The notes under the pieces were generated by a model that was not told where the DNA came from, did not search any database, and saw only the letters and a list, made by a program, of their open reading frames with translations. Shown here in pieces: positions 22,136 through 32,930 of a stretch of DNA of 64,000 nucleotides. The stretch spans positions 321,707-385,706 of the forward strand of contig VSDK01004314.1 in assembly GCA_009767595.1 (NCBI GenBank), read 5' to 3'. Numbering within the stretch: position 1 is the first letter of the stretch; each line of letters opens with the position of its first letter. A program made the translations under genes and the position numbers. The DNA comes from Symbiodinium kawagutii. Its lineage: Eukaryota > Sar > Dinophyceae > Suessiales > Symbiodiniaceae.

Positions 22136-22270
22136 GGAAAATCATAGGGAGTTTTAGGGTTTCATAGGGAATTGTTTGGGTTCATAAGGATTGCTTGATG
22201 GATTGATGTTATAATCATTGATAATGTTTAATCATGGAGAATGATGAGAATGATAACCAACGAGAAGGGT
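22136..22270 (+). mobile_element. Interspersed repeat family E copy
   Basis: Tandem-like catagggaaaatcataggga and tttcatagggaattg, then gttataatcattgataatg and gataaccaac, shared with the copies at 47560 and 49832. Confidence 0.5.
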
Positions 22271-22282
22271 TAAGCAACTACG

Positions 22283-22383
22283 ATGTGGTGGTTCTCAAGC
22301 CAAAGGGTTCCCCAAATATGGTGGTTTGATTCTTTGAAATGATTATTAATGGATGATTTAGGGGGTTCCCCCTTTTTGAGCCT
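22283..22383 (-). mobile_element. MITE family A copy
   Basis: Ends tggtggttctcaagccaaag and ggttccccctttttgag enclose tttgattctttgaaatgatt. Reverse orientation like 12583. It ends 14 bp before the next exon's acceptor. Confidence 0.65.
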
Positions 22384-22397
22384 AACCCCTGCACCAG

Positions 22398-22538
22398 ATT
22401 GTCCACTGGAAGGTCTTGAGAAGATTCTCAGCCAGAAATATCGAGCTCAGCGGGGAGCCAGGAGTGATTAAGAGCGGTACAACAGCCTATTCCCATTTTG
22501 GAGCTAAAGAAACCAGGCTCCCCGACATCACTGGCTAA
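22398..22538 (+). CDS. Exon candidate, unknown protein, ends in stop
   Basis: After cctgcaccag the 46-codon frame reads IVHWKVLRRFSARNIELSG, then EPGVIKSGTTAYSHFGAKE, and ends LPDITG plus TAA. An AG|G acceptor inside (tggaag|GTC) could start it at 22413. The PGVI...TAYSHFG pattern faintly recalls the C-terminal end of S-adenosylmethionine synthase (TAAYGHFG), but the flanking residues do not fit, so no function is assigned. Confidence 0.45.
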   Translation: MVHWKVLRRFSARNIELSGEPGVIKSGTTAYSHFGAKETRLPDITG

Positions 22539-24390
22539 ACTGGCATTACCCCCAAAACGGGTTATTCCGTATTACGACCATTTTGGGATTGTGGGGGGTA
22601 GCTCAGTTGCTTATCCTCATGTTCCTACACTAGCATTCAATGGCTCGTTTCTGGTTGATGCCTAGCTGGCTTGTACTTGTTGCCCTTGCTGTTGCAGGTG
22701 GCCAAAAAATATGTTGAATATATAACAGGTGGCCGTGCGGCCGAACCTATCCCAATATGTTTTGCCTATATCCCTGCAGGGCAGGGGCATGATAGTTCCC
22801 ATGCTATGCTATTGTCATACTTGCTTTGCTGAGTTGTTGCTTTGCACACAGGCAGCAAATGCATGCGCAGTCCATTTCCACATTGCCTACCTCCCTACAG
22901 CGCTAAGAAATTGTAGATGTTTCTATATACATATGTATGTTACATCATTTTATATTATTCGGTCCTACAGAAAAGAATACATAAATGAATATGTTTTATT
23001 CTGTTTATCTACCATCGGGATGTCAAAGGACATGCTCTCCTTGCGTAGCCTTCCCAAGTCTTACAATGAGTTTGCTTCTCCGCCAGGCAACACATGTCCT
23101 TGAAACACTTGGAGTCTGAATGTTGGCGAAGGAGGACACCCGGCTGAGACAAGTGGGCCATGGCAGTTGGAAATGTGAGCTTTGTTCAAGGCCACCTTTG
23201 TTCATGGAGGGGGTCATACTAGCAATCACATGTTTGGACGTTTTCTCATGGAAACACCCACATGCAACTCATCAAACTAACCATTTGTACAAGGAGGATG
23301 GCCGGAAGTCTGCAAGCTGATAAAATTTCGAGGATCAAAAAGGTGGTACCAAGGTGGAACGCCAACAGAAAGTGATGAACTGATCCTTCGAAAAGAGAAC
23401 TCCTCAAGCGGGGAGATGAGTGCTGTTGTTTGTGCTTGTGACGTTCTTGCTAAAGGCTGAAACCGCAGAGGTCAAGGTTTTTTTTCAGCATTGTTTGACT
23501 GATGCCTGGGCTATCAGCAATGGTGTTTCAAATATAGGGTAAAACTCTCGCCGCACCACGGACCATGCAACATGCTACTAGTTGGCTCCAAAGTGACAAA
23601 GTAAAAATAGTCATCGGTGATCGCTCGTGGTTTGTTGGCAGCTCCCAGCAGAATTGGGAGACTCGGATTTAGAGCAGTCTTCTTCCTATAGCCGACCTGA
23701 TGGTCCATCATGTTCCGTCCAATCAGGATACCTTACATTCCAAAGAGACGGGTGAGTCACATCCTTCTGCTGGAAACGGAGAACCCAGCGCTGCCGCCAC
23801 TGTTGCCAAGCTGACCGGGCAAAGCTGCTGGGGGGGCGAAGCTGTGTTGATCCTTGCATCACCCACTGTGCTCCAAAAGATCACCCAATCAGAACGATTT
23901 AAAAAGTGACAACAGTAATAAGAGCAATGAGTTCAGTAAAAAGAATGATTGCCCAGCAGTAAGTAGTAGAAATAGTAGCTGGTAATAAGATTTAATAGTA
24001 GTAGCTGGTCACTAATAGCCCAGCAGTAGTGTTGGTGGTATGAGTTCAGTAACAACAGTAATAGCAATATTAGTATTTAGGAGTAGCGAGAGTAGCGCAA
24101 TACGAACAGATAGCAGAACCATATGGTTGTGGAGTTGCGGCTATTGTAGCGATGATGTTAGCTACCACTGCCACTACTGCAACCATATGTAATGCTCTAC
24201 TGCTAGTACTGCTGCTGCTGTTCCTATGTTGACCTTCATGGATTTGCAGTATTGAGATCATTATCCTTGTTAGCTACCAAACATTGATGAACATGCGATA
24301 CCGTGGCTATACCTGACTAATCAGAAAGCTATACCCAGTCGAAGAACTGGTTAATCCGAAAGCTATACCTGAGCATTGCTCACGAGCCCA
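22539..24390. other. No secure gene
   Basis: Open frames of 60-120 codons overlap on both strands (about 22.73-23.1 and 23.7-23.9 kb) without splice support. About 23.9-24.25 kb is rich in agtaatag and agtagta words. Nothing recognised. Confidence 0.45.
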
Positions 24391-24513
24391 ATGATCCGTC
24401 GGCCACGCCAGCATGGTGACGAGCACGCGGACTTGATTCGCCGCCTGATGCAGGACATTTGCTGCAATTTCTTTGATGGTGGAGTTCCATGGGGGGAAGT
24501 CACACAGCTATGA
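24391..24513 (+). CDS. Exon candidate, unknown protein, ends in stop
   Basis: The frame from ATG reads MIRRPRQHGDEHADLIRRLM, then QDICCNFFDGGVPWGEVTQL and TGA. It is open six codons further up to an acceptor at ctgag. The codon pattern and charged helix look real. Family unknown. Confidence 0.45.
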   Translation: MIRRPRQHGDEHADLIRRLMQDICCNFFDGGVPWGEVTQL

Positions 24514-24972
24514 AAAGGCACTCACTTATTCTAAATGCGCACGTGTTTATGTTTGACATGTGTTGGGTTGTCTCTGCCATTTGTTTCTATTTGAACCACG
24601 CTACTTTATTTTTGTAGGTAATTTTGTATGTACGCACATAGTTATTGTTCATGGATGTCCATATTACTTTTATATGGTGTAACCATACAACATATGCCTG
24701 CCAAATGTATGCGTATGTTTAATTTTTATATAATCTTATTCACACTTTGTGCTTCTATATATGTGTGATTATGTTGGATGTCAATATTTTAATGTGTTGA
24801 TGGTACAGGTTTAATTTGCATTGGCATATTGACTTTGGGCGATGTTTGAACAGACTATAGCATATATTCTGCCCATTGAAATTGAGGAAATAGAACCCTG
24901 ACTGCCTGTTTTCATGCGTCCGCCCGAAGCAGTAGCAATCCTTTCAGTGACAAGACCTTGGGTCCTTTCTAG

Positions 24973-25113
24973 AGCCAGCCAGTGTGGGTACCGGGCAGCC
25001 TGCAGGCATACGTGCAACTGCATGTGCCACTACGCTGGTCGTGCGCGAGGAAATTCATCGCCACTCCACAGACCAGATATAGATCCAAGACCACGACACT
25101 GAATCTCCTTTGA
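24973..25113 (+). CDS. Exon candidate, unknown basic protein, ends in stop
   Basis: Follows a pyrimidine-rich acceptor, ggtcctttctag. The 46-codon frame reads SQPVWVPGSLQAYVQLHVPL, then RWSCARKFIATPQTRYRS, closing at TGA. An AG|G acceptor (ctgcag|GCATAC) is an alternative start. Unrecognised. Confidence 0.4.
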   Translation, partial: SQPVWVPGSLQAYVQLHVPLRWSCARKFIATPQTRYRSKTTTLNLL

Positions 25114-25825
25114 AAGTGTTTTGTTTCAGTTCACGGATATCATGTATAGATGTCCACTAGATGAATTTTGTTGCTGATCATCGAGCTGGTTTCCTTTTTT
25201 TCTTTCTTTTCTATTTCACCTTATCTAGAACTGTTTCTCCGCTCGCTCCCTGGTTCCTTGTCACAATCCTTTTAAGCACCTCACGTGATCACAAATCTAT
25301 ACGGGTCACCCGGTCACCCTGCATGCCGGCACAGGATGCCTACCCCGGCATCCCAGGGCCATTGCCAGTTGGAGGCGCGGGTTGTCACAAGGACAATGCA
25401 TAGCCATGATGGCCAAGTATGGTCAATAGAAGATAAGGATTTTTAATGCGGAATCCAGCGGATATGATGATTGCACAATATTCTGCAACGTAGAATCTGA
25501 TGGTTCACATTGATTCAGAATATCATCAACGCGACTAGCCACGGTTCGCGATGGGCAATATTGGTTTAGGATGTGTAATTGTGCTCAGTGCTGTTGACAA
25601 CCTAAGACAATCACCAACAAAAAGGCTTTATCACCAGAGGAAATTCATCACCGGTGGCTGAAAGTAGCTTTCTCTTCATTCATACGGGTAAGAACCAAGG
25701 AAAGTGTAACTGTCGCCCCCAGTTGTTAAGAAGATTTCTACCACTGATGTGCAACTGTCACCCCCAGTTGCTAAGCCAACTTAGGGTACCTGACACCATG
25801 GCTAGGCCGACCCCCTTTCCGACAG
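25114..25825. other. Mostly noncoding; ambiguous open stretch at about 25300-25430
   Basis: A T-rich tract at 25185-25230 precedes a GC-rich stretch open in three plus frames. One gives SPCMPAQDAYPGIPGPLPVG, another GHCQLEARVVTRTMHSHDG after an AG|G acceptor. I cannot choose between them. Confidence 0.35.
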
Positions 25826-25882
25826 GTGTGGCTGGAGTTTGGACGTGAGAGCCCCCGGTTGCGTCGGCGCCATGTTGAATGA
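25826..25882 (+). CDS. Exon candidate, short basic C-terminus
   Basis: Starts after ccgacag (AG|G) and reads VWLEFGRESPRLRRRHVE, then TGA. Natural-looking, strongly charged and with the preferred acceptor, but only 18 codons. Confidence 0.4.
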   Translation: MWLEFGRESPRLRRRHVE

Positions 25883-25917
25883 GTTTCAGAGGCTTAGTTC
25901 ACCTATACTATAGCTAT

Positions 25918-26036
25918 TTGGCTATGGGTCAATATAAAACAACCAACTAATGGGAGATTTCCACCAACAATAATAGGGAAAACCATGGTTAATAGTAGGG
26001 GAACCAGGGGTACAGGGTTTTGACCCACAGCCATTT
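25918..26036 (+). mobile_element. MITE family C copy 1
   Basis: Terminal arms tggctatgggtcaa and ttgacccacagcca are near-perfect inverted repeats. The interior has gggagatttccaccaacaat, gggaaaaccatggttaatag and ggggaaccaggggtacaggg. About 119 bp. Confidence 0.75.
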
Positions 26037-26334
26037 GTTCATCCAAGTGTGAGCCGATTCTGTGGGGGTTATATCAGTCGCTTGCCTAATATTGGTTGGC
26101 AATGGTTGAGGATTAGTGTTTTTTCATACGAGAAGAATAATGATTCTCAACAATGGTTGGTAATGGTTAACTATCCACCAATGTCACAATGCCAACCAAC
26201 CGATTTCTCATATCAGGTGACACAAAGCTTGCAGACGAGCACTATATCGAAGGGGCTGGTCAGTTGTGCTTGATAAGTTCTGATTGGTTGGTTTTACATT
26301 GTTTTACCTGATCTCCTTCTATGGTGGGTTATAA

Positions 26335-26455
26335 CTGCTATAACCATGATTAGTTTCCACTTGCAAAGCTTGGTTCATGACTGTTACAACTGTTATAACT
26401 GCTATAACCATGATTAGTTTCCACTGCTATAACTGTTATAACTGCTATAACCATG
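26335..26455. repeat. Direct repeat of a TATAACCATGATTAGTTTCCA unit
   Basis: ctgctataaccatgattagt and ttccac occur twice, with shorter ctgctataaccat and aactgttataactgc copies around them. Confidence 0.8.
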
Positions 26456-26468
26456 GTGTTAATTGGTT

Positions 26469-26564
26469 GGTTTACCGCAAGCTCGGGAAGTTGTACTTCT
26501 GGGTGTTGCAAGCCGTGTGTCGTTGAGGCCTGGTGGCGGCAGCTTCACAAAAGGCCGGCCATAG
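26469..26564 (+). CDS. Exon candidate, unknown protein (frame uncertain)
   Basis: One frame reads LPQAREVVLLGVASRVSLRP, then GGGSFTKGRP and TAG. A second plus frame (YRKLGKLYFWVLQAVCR) is open over the first half. The acceptor context (ccgcaag) is weak. Confidence 0.3.
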   Translation, partial: GLPQAREVVLLGVASRVSLRPGGGSFTKGRP

Positions 26565-27853
26565 CGCAACTGGTTGCGGGGCGTTGCTGATGGTTAGAGG
26601 GTAACTGGTTGCCGTTGATGGTGAACAGTGGTTTTCGTAGTTCTGAATAGCTGGCTTTCCATTGTGATATGATGATAGAAGCTGTAGTGATAGTGATCAC
26701 TAGCTAGTCGGATCTAGTTAGTGGGAATACCTTAAGAAATGGTGGTGATTCAGAAAATAGTAAAACCAGTTGGATAGTCTTTGGATGTCTTTGGTAGAGA
26801 TTGTTGATGAATGGCGGGTTCCCTCAACCACCACTCCTTTCAGGGAAACCCAAAACTTCGTGCGGTCATGGACACATCCACTTGGGAATTGTCGTGCATG
26901 TGGGTGCTTGCTGATGGCCACATGCCACTATTGTGATGTATTGTGATGTCTTTAAAGCCGTCATTAACAGAAGTGTCATCTCACTTTTGGCACTGCTCAA
27001 GGAATGAATCAAGAACAACTGACCCAAAGACCAAGGTTTGCAACCCGACAATGTCTCGGTCTTGCACTTCATTGCAGTGGTATTTAGTGGTAAACTGCCA
27101 AAGTCCAGAATCAACACAGGTGGAACTCAACATAACTATCCAACAGGTCGAGTTTCAGTCGCAATCCAACAAGTTTAACACAGATGTGTTTGCAAGCAAG
27201 TGTTTACAATATGACAATTGACATCAATCAATGAACCATTGACATTTTGCACTAAGTAACAAGCAAGGGCCGAATCAACCATTACTTGACGTATGAGGAT
27301 AACAATTCACAGCAGATTCATATCATTGATCGAAGTCAGAAGGTCAAGACTCGTGGGAGTGGAAGTACCCGAAGGGCCATCAAGGGTTGCATGGGATTTC
27401 TAGTGTCAACATAGGCAGTATCTTTCATGAATCGTGAAGTCAGAAGGTCATCGCAGTTTGTGTGATTCTCAAAGCAACAAGAATCATACCAGCTGCATGT
27501 ATCTAAACTTGTAGCAACTACATTGGTCAAGTCTTAAGACTGTCTCAACTATGAGATCAAGGCCAGATCCACAATAGTAAACACTCTACATTTGAAGGGA
27601 CGACTTGCTTATCTATTGTTTGGATGAACATTCAGCAATTCCCAATTGTGTCAGACTTCGCCGGAATGCTGGTTCATTGTAGGCAATCTATACTTGCTTA
27701 GGTGGGACCAGGAGGAGTTCTATCAGTGGCCACTGGTTGGTCCGTAAGATTCCACATCAAGTTGGGAAAAAGTATGTAAATGCCGGAGATTGCCACACCG
27801 CACCTGTTTGCCTAAGCGGGTTTCTTAAATGGGTTGGTCCAGCGGTGCTGCAG
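26565..27853. other. No gene recognised
   Basis: Only short, overlapping open frames, no conserved motif and no MITE. About 26.95-27.5 kb is exon-like in base composition but without splice-supported frames. Confidence 0.45.
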
Positions 27854-27921
27854 ATGGCGAGCGCTTGCCTGTGTGGCGCTGAGCATGCAGCAGATGTTCA
27901 GTTCATCTTCGTGTCGCTAAA
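27854..27921 (+). CDS. Exon candidate with GTGAGA donor, unknown protein
   Basis: Between ggtgctgcag and gtgaga the frame reads MASACLCGAEHAADVQFIF then VSL. The same frame is open 39 codons upstream. An alternative frame (WRALACVALSMQQMFSS) exists. The donor favours the first. Confidence 0.4.
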
Positions 27922-28135
27922 GTGAGAGTTCAACGCTTTCACCGGTGAAAGTGACAGGATAGGTGGGATATGGTATATAGGGATATTTGGTTCAACTGGC
28001 GCTGTTCAATGACGTATTTATCAGTGGTAACTGGTTCAGCTGGCTGATAGACTTGTTGATTCAACTGGCTGCCTACTCTTGGTGTCCCTGAGACCCGAAT
28101 GATTTTCTTCCGCTTGTGACACCCCTGAACTCGCA

Positions 28136-28164
28136 GGCTTTACGGCGGCTCCCTGGTGGCCATG
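28136..28164 (+). CDS. Very short exon candidate (LYGGSLVAM)
   Basis: Follows aactcgcag (AG|G) and encodes LYGGSLVAM, running straight into a degraded family A MITE whose left arm may supply the last bases. The donor is unclear. Kept because the peptide and acceptor are good, but it is only 29 bases. Confidence 0.25.
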
Positions 28165-28272
28165 GGGGTACCCCCGAGTCATCATCCAATATTACAGGAG
28201 TCATTTCTAGTAATCAACCATTGTGGGGGGTTCATCATGGTTCATCCATGCACCCAAGTCTGAGAAACACCC
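28165..28272 (+). mobile_element. MITE family A copy, diverged
   Basis: Contains gggggtacccccgagtcatc, atccaatatta, tctagtaatcaaccattgtg and finally gagaaacacccc. The left arm is short. Confidence 0.55.
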
Positions 28273-28462
28273 CAAGGGCAAAGTAATGCTCCATTCATGG
28301 TTGAAATCTGAGCCCAATCAAAGTAATCACTAACCGTTATCCCGTCATCCCTTTCCACGGATTTGGAGGGAACGTAGAACTAGTTGGTACTCTCAACATT
28401 TTTATTTTTGATTTTATGTGGGTAATCAACCAGATTGACTATATAATTTTGTGGTGGGATAG

Positions 28463-28744
28463 TTGGACCTCGACAGGAGTGATCCAATCTGCATTGGATC
28501 AAGGACAGAGTTTCGAATCGGAACTGGATTCACATCGCACAGTGATGTACTAGTCTTCGCTGGTTCCATCTATTCCCTTAGGCGTTTGTCGGCTGTTTTG
28601 GAATTGTGCTGCAATTTGAAAAAAGAGATCCAACAAAAAGTTGGCAACTGGCTTGATCCCCTCCACCGAGAGCCCCAAACCCCCAAGGTTTACGCAGATA
28701 GGCGTACTAGGGAATCTAGACATTTCGTCCTGGAAGCATGCTGA
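28463..28744 (+). CDS. Open frame of 93 codons, unknown
   Basis: The frame reads DRSDPICIGSRTEFRIGTG, then GSIYSLRRLSAVLELCCNLK and KKEIQQKVGNWLDPLHREP. The amphipathic middle looks protein-like, but no splice signals stand out and chance is possible at this length. No family is recognised. Confidence 0.3.
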   Translation: MDLDRSDPICIGSRTEFRIGTGFTSHSDVLVFAGSIYSLRRLSAVLELCCNLKKEIQQKVGNWLDPLHREPQTPKVYADRRTRESRHFVLEAC

Positions 28745-30018
28745 GCCAGCATGGTCATGACATGAAAAGGCTTGGACGGGCGCCATTGCGCGCGGAAGCA
28801 CAACTGGGGATAGTCGGAGTGATTTGGCCAGCCAACATAAAGCCCTGGTTATCCAAGCTTCAAAACGGATGACAAGCCATCAACTATCTTAAACTTAATC
28901 ATGATCAATCATGCACAAATTTAAACTTCAATCACGCACCAATTGAACATAAACTTTACCATGATAAGCCATCCTATACTGTGATGATAAACAATCAAAG
29001 ACCCAGAGCTCTAGCTACATAGCCATGCGAATGTTCACTGCCATTCAACCATTTGCAGGAGGACTTGAAAGGCACTAGCGAAGCAACCATCTGAAAAAAC
29101 TCATCAATTTTGCTAAATCTGACCTGCATGTACCTGCGGTTGGAGTTGCATTTTGTGGACACTTTGGTGTTCCTACCCATTTTTTGGTATCTACCCAGTT
29201 TGCGAATTCGACCTATGGAATGTGCCTAAGTCGATGAGGATTTGACCAACGTGTTGGTTCTTGCTTGTTGGGACCCTCTTTGGTTTGGAAAGTGTCGCAG
29301 CAGTGAGGCACTCACTGATAGTAAAAAACCTGTACAGGTGAATGATAGAAAAAAACATGGATAAACCGCATACCAACTTCTGCAATGCTTCTTCCATCAA
29401 CAGTAGGAATGCAATATCCGAATGAGTTCAAAAGTTCCCTTCAGCAAAGGATCAAAGGATGTCGAAAGCTGTTCCAAGAGCTTTATATAAATCCCTGGAT
29501 GTCAATATATCACCGTTTACCTGCCCTGTTTGCCTGCTGGCAGACTGTAACCTGTGTAATTTGCAGGTTCTATGTTTTCTAGTATGTTTTTTGTTGATAA
29601 GTAAGCAAGTAAGCAGTTTCGAAGTTTCTATCGAAAGCAAACATGTATAATTAATTGTTTGTTCCAGTATGTGCACATATCACCACATGTACATGTACAT
29701 ACCATACGTATGTAAATACATGTACGCCTGTATATGTTCATGTAAACAACTGCAAATAGTCAGCATCACCAAACATCGCTAAACTTTCGCACGTTCGCAA
29801 GTGGAATTGCAAGTGCGAGATTCGCCCTCCGGAATCAGCATTTACAATTATTGCTAACCATCGTAAGCTTCATGTTGAACCATCATGGATCATCACCACC
29901 ATTAAAAGTCATCCCTATGGTTGAAACACGAATCATGAGTGTTAGTGATCAACAATCCATCATCACCAGTATGAATCATCACTAAGCATCCATCATCACC
30001 ATTGGCAACGTCGCCTAG
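28745..30018. other. No gene recognised
   Basis: Short open frames only. About 29640-29760 is rich in acatgtacat palindromes. No MITE copy seen. Confidence 0.45.
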
Positions 30019-30108
30019 GCCCGGCTTTGAAGATTTCGGTGCCCGGCCGTCCAGGCCATCCAGCCGCTTCTGGGCCAGAGGTGTGCACGTGTGGATGTGG
30101 GCACTCAT
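30019..30108 (+). CDS. Exon candidate, strand and frame uncertain
   Basis: A GC-rich island. On plus after gtcgcctag (AG|G) it reads PGFEDFGARPSRPSSRFWAR, then GVHVWMWALM. On minus, an exon KRLDGLDGRAPKSSKPGLG between ggcccag and gtgatg is equally plausible. Probably coding, but the orientation is not resolved by sequence alone. Confidence 0.3.
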
Positions 30109-30349
30109 GGATGGTCAAAGACTAGGGATGGTGTCCATGTGGTGATCAGACAATAGTCAGCTTCACCTAATGGTGTCCATGTTGGTTAGTGATTGTTAGT
30201 GACCAATGCTGAACGCTGCCTGAACAGGATTAACCACTGCTGAGTGATGGATAGTGTTGGTTAGTTGTGATTACTGGTGCTGGGTGATGGTTGACAATAG
30301 CATTTGAGACTGATGAGTCAATGTCATTGATCAATCGATAGTTGAAGGA

Positions 30350-31022
30350 GGATTGAAGATGGCTGACTTAGACTGATGATGATGCTGATCGATGATGATT
30401 GATGCTGATCGGTGATGATTGATGCTGATTGATGCTGATTGATGATGATTCATGATGATGGATGGTGATGAATGATGATGGATGATGATGGATGATGATG
30501 GATGATGATCGATGATGATCGATGATGATTGATGCTGATCGATGATGATTGATGCTGATCGGTGATGATTGATGCTGATTGATGCTGATTGATGATGATT
30601 CATGATGATGGATGCTGATCGATGATGATTGATGCTGATTGATGATGATTCATGATGATGGATGCTGATCGATGATGATTGATGCTGATTGATGATGATT
30701 CATGATGATTCATGATGATGGAAGATGATTCATGATGATGGATGATGATTCATGATGATGGATGATGATGGATGATGATGGATGATGATTGACGATGATG
30801 GATGATGATGGATGATGATTCATGATGGATGATGGATGATTGATGATTGATGATTGATGATTGGTGGATGATGATGGATGATTGATGATTGATGATTGAT
30901 GATTGGTGGATGGTGATTGATGATTGATGATTGATGATTGATGATTGATGTTTGATGATTGATGATTGATGATGGACGATTGACGATTGATGATGACGAT
31001 GATGATGATGATGATGATGATT

Positions 31023-31093
<71 letters not shown>

Positions 31094-31215
31094 TGCTGAT
31101 GATGATGATGATGATGGTGATGATGGTGATGCTGATGGTGATGATGATGGTGATGGTGATGGTGATGGTGATGACGACGTTGACGGTGATGACGATGACG
31201 ATGATTGATGCTCAT
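30350..31215. repeat. TGATGATGAT/TTGATGC satellite tract, about 860 bp
   Basis: Subregions: gatgatgattgatgctgatc mixtures with a 50-bp higher-order period at about 30601-30720; a gattgatgattgatgattga block at 30837-30975; pure gat repeats at 30990-31090; gatggtgatggtgatg after 31120. Both strands stay open over long stretches (poly-Ser/Ile/His or Met/Asp), purely from the repeat. Confidence 0.95.
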
Positions 31216-31445
31216 TGATGATGAATACTAATGGACGATGGATGATGGCTGGTGATGGATGATGGATGATGGATGGCGGATGGTGAGGATTGATAATCTC
31301 TGGTGATGGATGATTGTGCTTCAATATTTGACCAACCACGGTCAATCACTACTGACTAAGTCCCATTACTTTTGTGAATCCACCAAGTTTGGGAGTAGAC
31401 TATAGGATCATCGTTTTTGGGTGAAGGCATATCGCAACTAGCAAG

Positions 31446-31511
31446 GAGCCGGTCTTCAAAGGTTTCCAGGAGACCTGCAAGTTGACACACTGGAGCTGTC
31501 TACAAATCATG
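31446..31511 (+). CDS. Exon candidate, unknown protein (EPVFKGFQETCKLTHWS)
   Basis: Starts after aactagcaag (AG|G) and reads EPVFKGFQETCKLTHWSCLQ then IM, ending before gtttcc. Phase 0 at both ends, 22 codons. A second frame is also open. A family A MITE follows 20 bp downstream. Confidence 0.4.
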
Positions 31512-31527
31512 GTTTCCTTATGCGGAG

Positions 31528-31632
31528 GCTTCTCAAGCCAAAGGGGACCCCTAAAGTTAAGGTTGGTTTATTGCTATACATGATGAATGTTGGATGAGTT
31601 GGGGGGCCCCCTATTTTGAGAAAGCCCCATGT
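31528..31632 (-). mobile_element. MITE family A copy
   Basis: Ends ggcttctcaagccaaagggg and ccccctattttgagaaagcc, interior aaggttggtttattgctata and tgatgaatgttggatgagtt. Reverse orientation. Confidence 0.7.
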
Positions 31633-32029
31633 TACTCCAAATCAGGACGAGCATTTGTGGTTAGAACTCTTCTTGGAAACACCATGATAAAAACTTTCCC
31701 TGCTTCCCTGGCTTTTACTATGTGTGTTTCCATTTGGGTCACTCGCTGAAATTGGTTTCCGCAAACTGTTACAACTGCCACGCAGAAGTTTTATGCCCCT
31801 TGCCAAGTGTGTAAATGACTGTCGCCAGGGAGACCCAAATTTGTTGCGAGAAAAGCTGCTTGATTGTTGGTGACAATCAAATGCACAAACCACTATGCAT
31901 GTTTTAGCAGTATACTGCGAAGGCAGTCGTGAGGTTTCAGCTGGTTTGTTCGGAAGGTCATCAGGAGCAATGATTGCTGCAGGCGAAGCAAAAGCATCAA
32001 GAAACCAATGCAGCTTTTTGATGCTATAT

Positions 32030-32117
32030 GGTGGTGTCTCAAAATGAGGGTACCTCCAAATCATCCCATATCACCCATTTATAGTAATAAACCATCCATG
32101 TTTGGGGGTTTCCTGTG
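32030..32117 (+). mobile_element. MITE family A copy
   Basis: Has ggtggtgtctcaaaatgagg, ctccaaatcatcccatatca, tatagtaataaaccatccat and gtttgggggtttcctg. The right arm is eroded. Confidence 0.65.
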
Positions 32118-32248
32118 GTACCCCCCGTCAACTCCAATGGTTTCCATGTGTAAAATGATCAGCACCATCATGGGTCCCATACCGGTTACCCGTCACAGGT
32201 TGGCACATGCCCAGCTCTTGATGGCTAGTTGATGGCTAGTTGACGGCT

Positions 32249-32356
32249 GGCTGGTGGTTTTAAACTTTTTTACTGTTCCCTAGTATTATCATTAATATCA
32301 ACAAATGGTTGGTTGACAAATATTTTTTCATGACGGGCTGGTTCAACCCCCAGCCA
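32249..32356 (+). mobile_element. MITE family B copy
   Basis: Left gctggtggttttaaactttt, core ttccctagtattatc and aacaaatggttggttgacaa, right gctggttcaacccccagcc. Preceded by tandem gatggctagtt units. Confidence 0.7.
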
Positions 32357-32455
32357 AATCATGATCATTATCAATCATTGCAACCATATTATTAACCATT
32401 ATCAACCAGTATTAACCATTATTAGTCAGTATTAACCACTATTAACCACTAGTCA
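32357..32455. repeat. ATTAACCATT tandem repeat
   Basis: Head-to-tail aaccattattaaccattatc and ccagtattaaccactatt variants adjoining the family B element. A GC-rich stretch after it (32490-32600) is open in two plus frames and could hold an exon (for example TEPKARCRAEHMELIVGL), unresolved. Confidence 0.75.
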
Positions 32456-32677
32456 ACCACCCCCCAATCCAGTCCTCACTCGCCTTGAGGGCCGACAGCA
32501 TACCGACGGGTGGCCCGCGACCGAGCCCAAGGCGCGATGTAGAGCCGAGCACATGGAGCTCATCGTGGGGCTAATCATGGGGCTCACCAATGGTTGATAA
32601 TAGGGGATGATAACCAACAATAGTAGGGGATATACCAGCTATATATGGCTAATCATCTGCTTTTTCCCAAGAATGGC

Positions 32678-32792
32678 GAGCTGGGTCAATATCAATCAAC
32701 CAAATAATGGGGAATTTCCACCAGCAATGATAGGGAAAACAATGGTTAATAGTGGGGGAACCAGGGGGACTAAGGGTTTTGACCCACTGCCA
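32678..32792 (+). mobile_element. MITE family C copy 2
   Basis: Starts gagctgggtcaatatcaatc, has ggggaatttccaccagcaat and gggggaaccagggggactaa, and ends gggttttgacccactgcca. Confidence 0.7.
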
Positions 32793-32930
32793 AATGTGTG
32801 TTTTTATCTCAAAAACATGTCAAAACCATGATTGTGAGGATGAGGTTTGTTGATTGGTGGGTTCATAGTCGAATGGCTGGGAGGTTAAGAATGGTGGATA
32901 AGTTGATGAGTAGTCAAGCAGTTGAGTAGG

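Noticed and set aside
22398..22538. S-adenosylmethionine synthase C-terminus
   Set aside because: Only TAYSHFG and PGVI resemble the family end. The surrounding conserved residues are missing and the length does not fit.
30710..31345. 211-codon minus-strand frame rich in Ile/Ser/His
   Set aside because: Pure translation of the TGATGA satellite, open on both strands.
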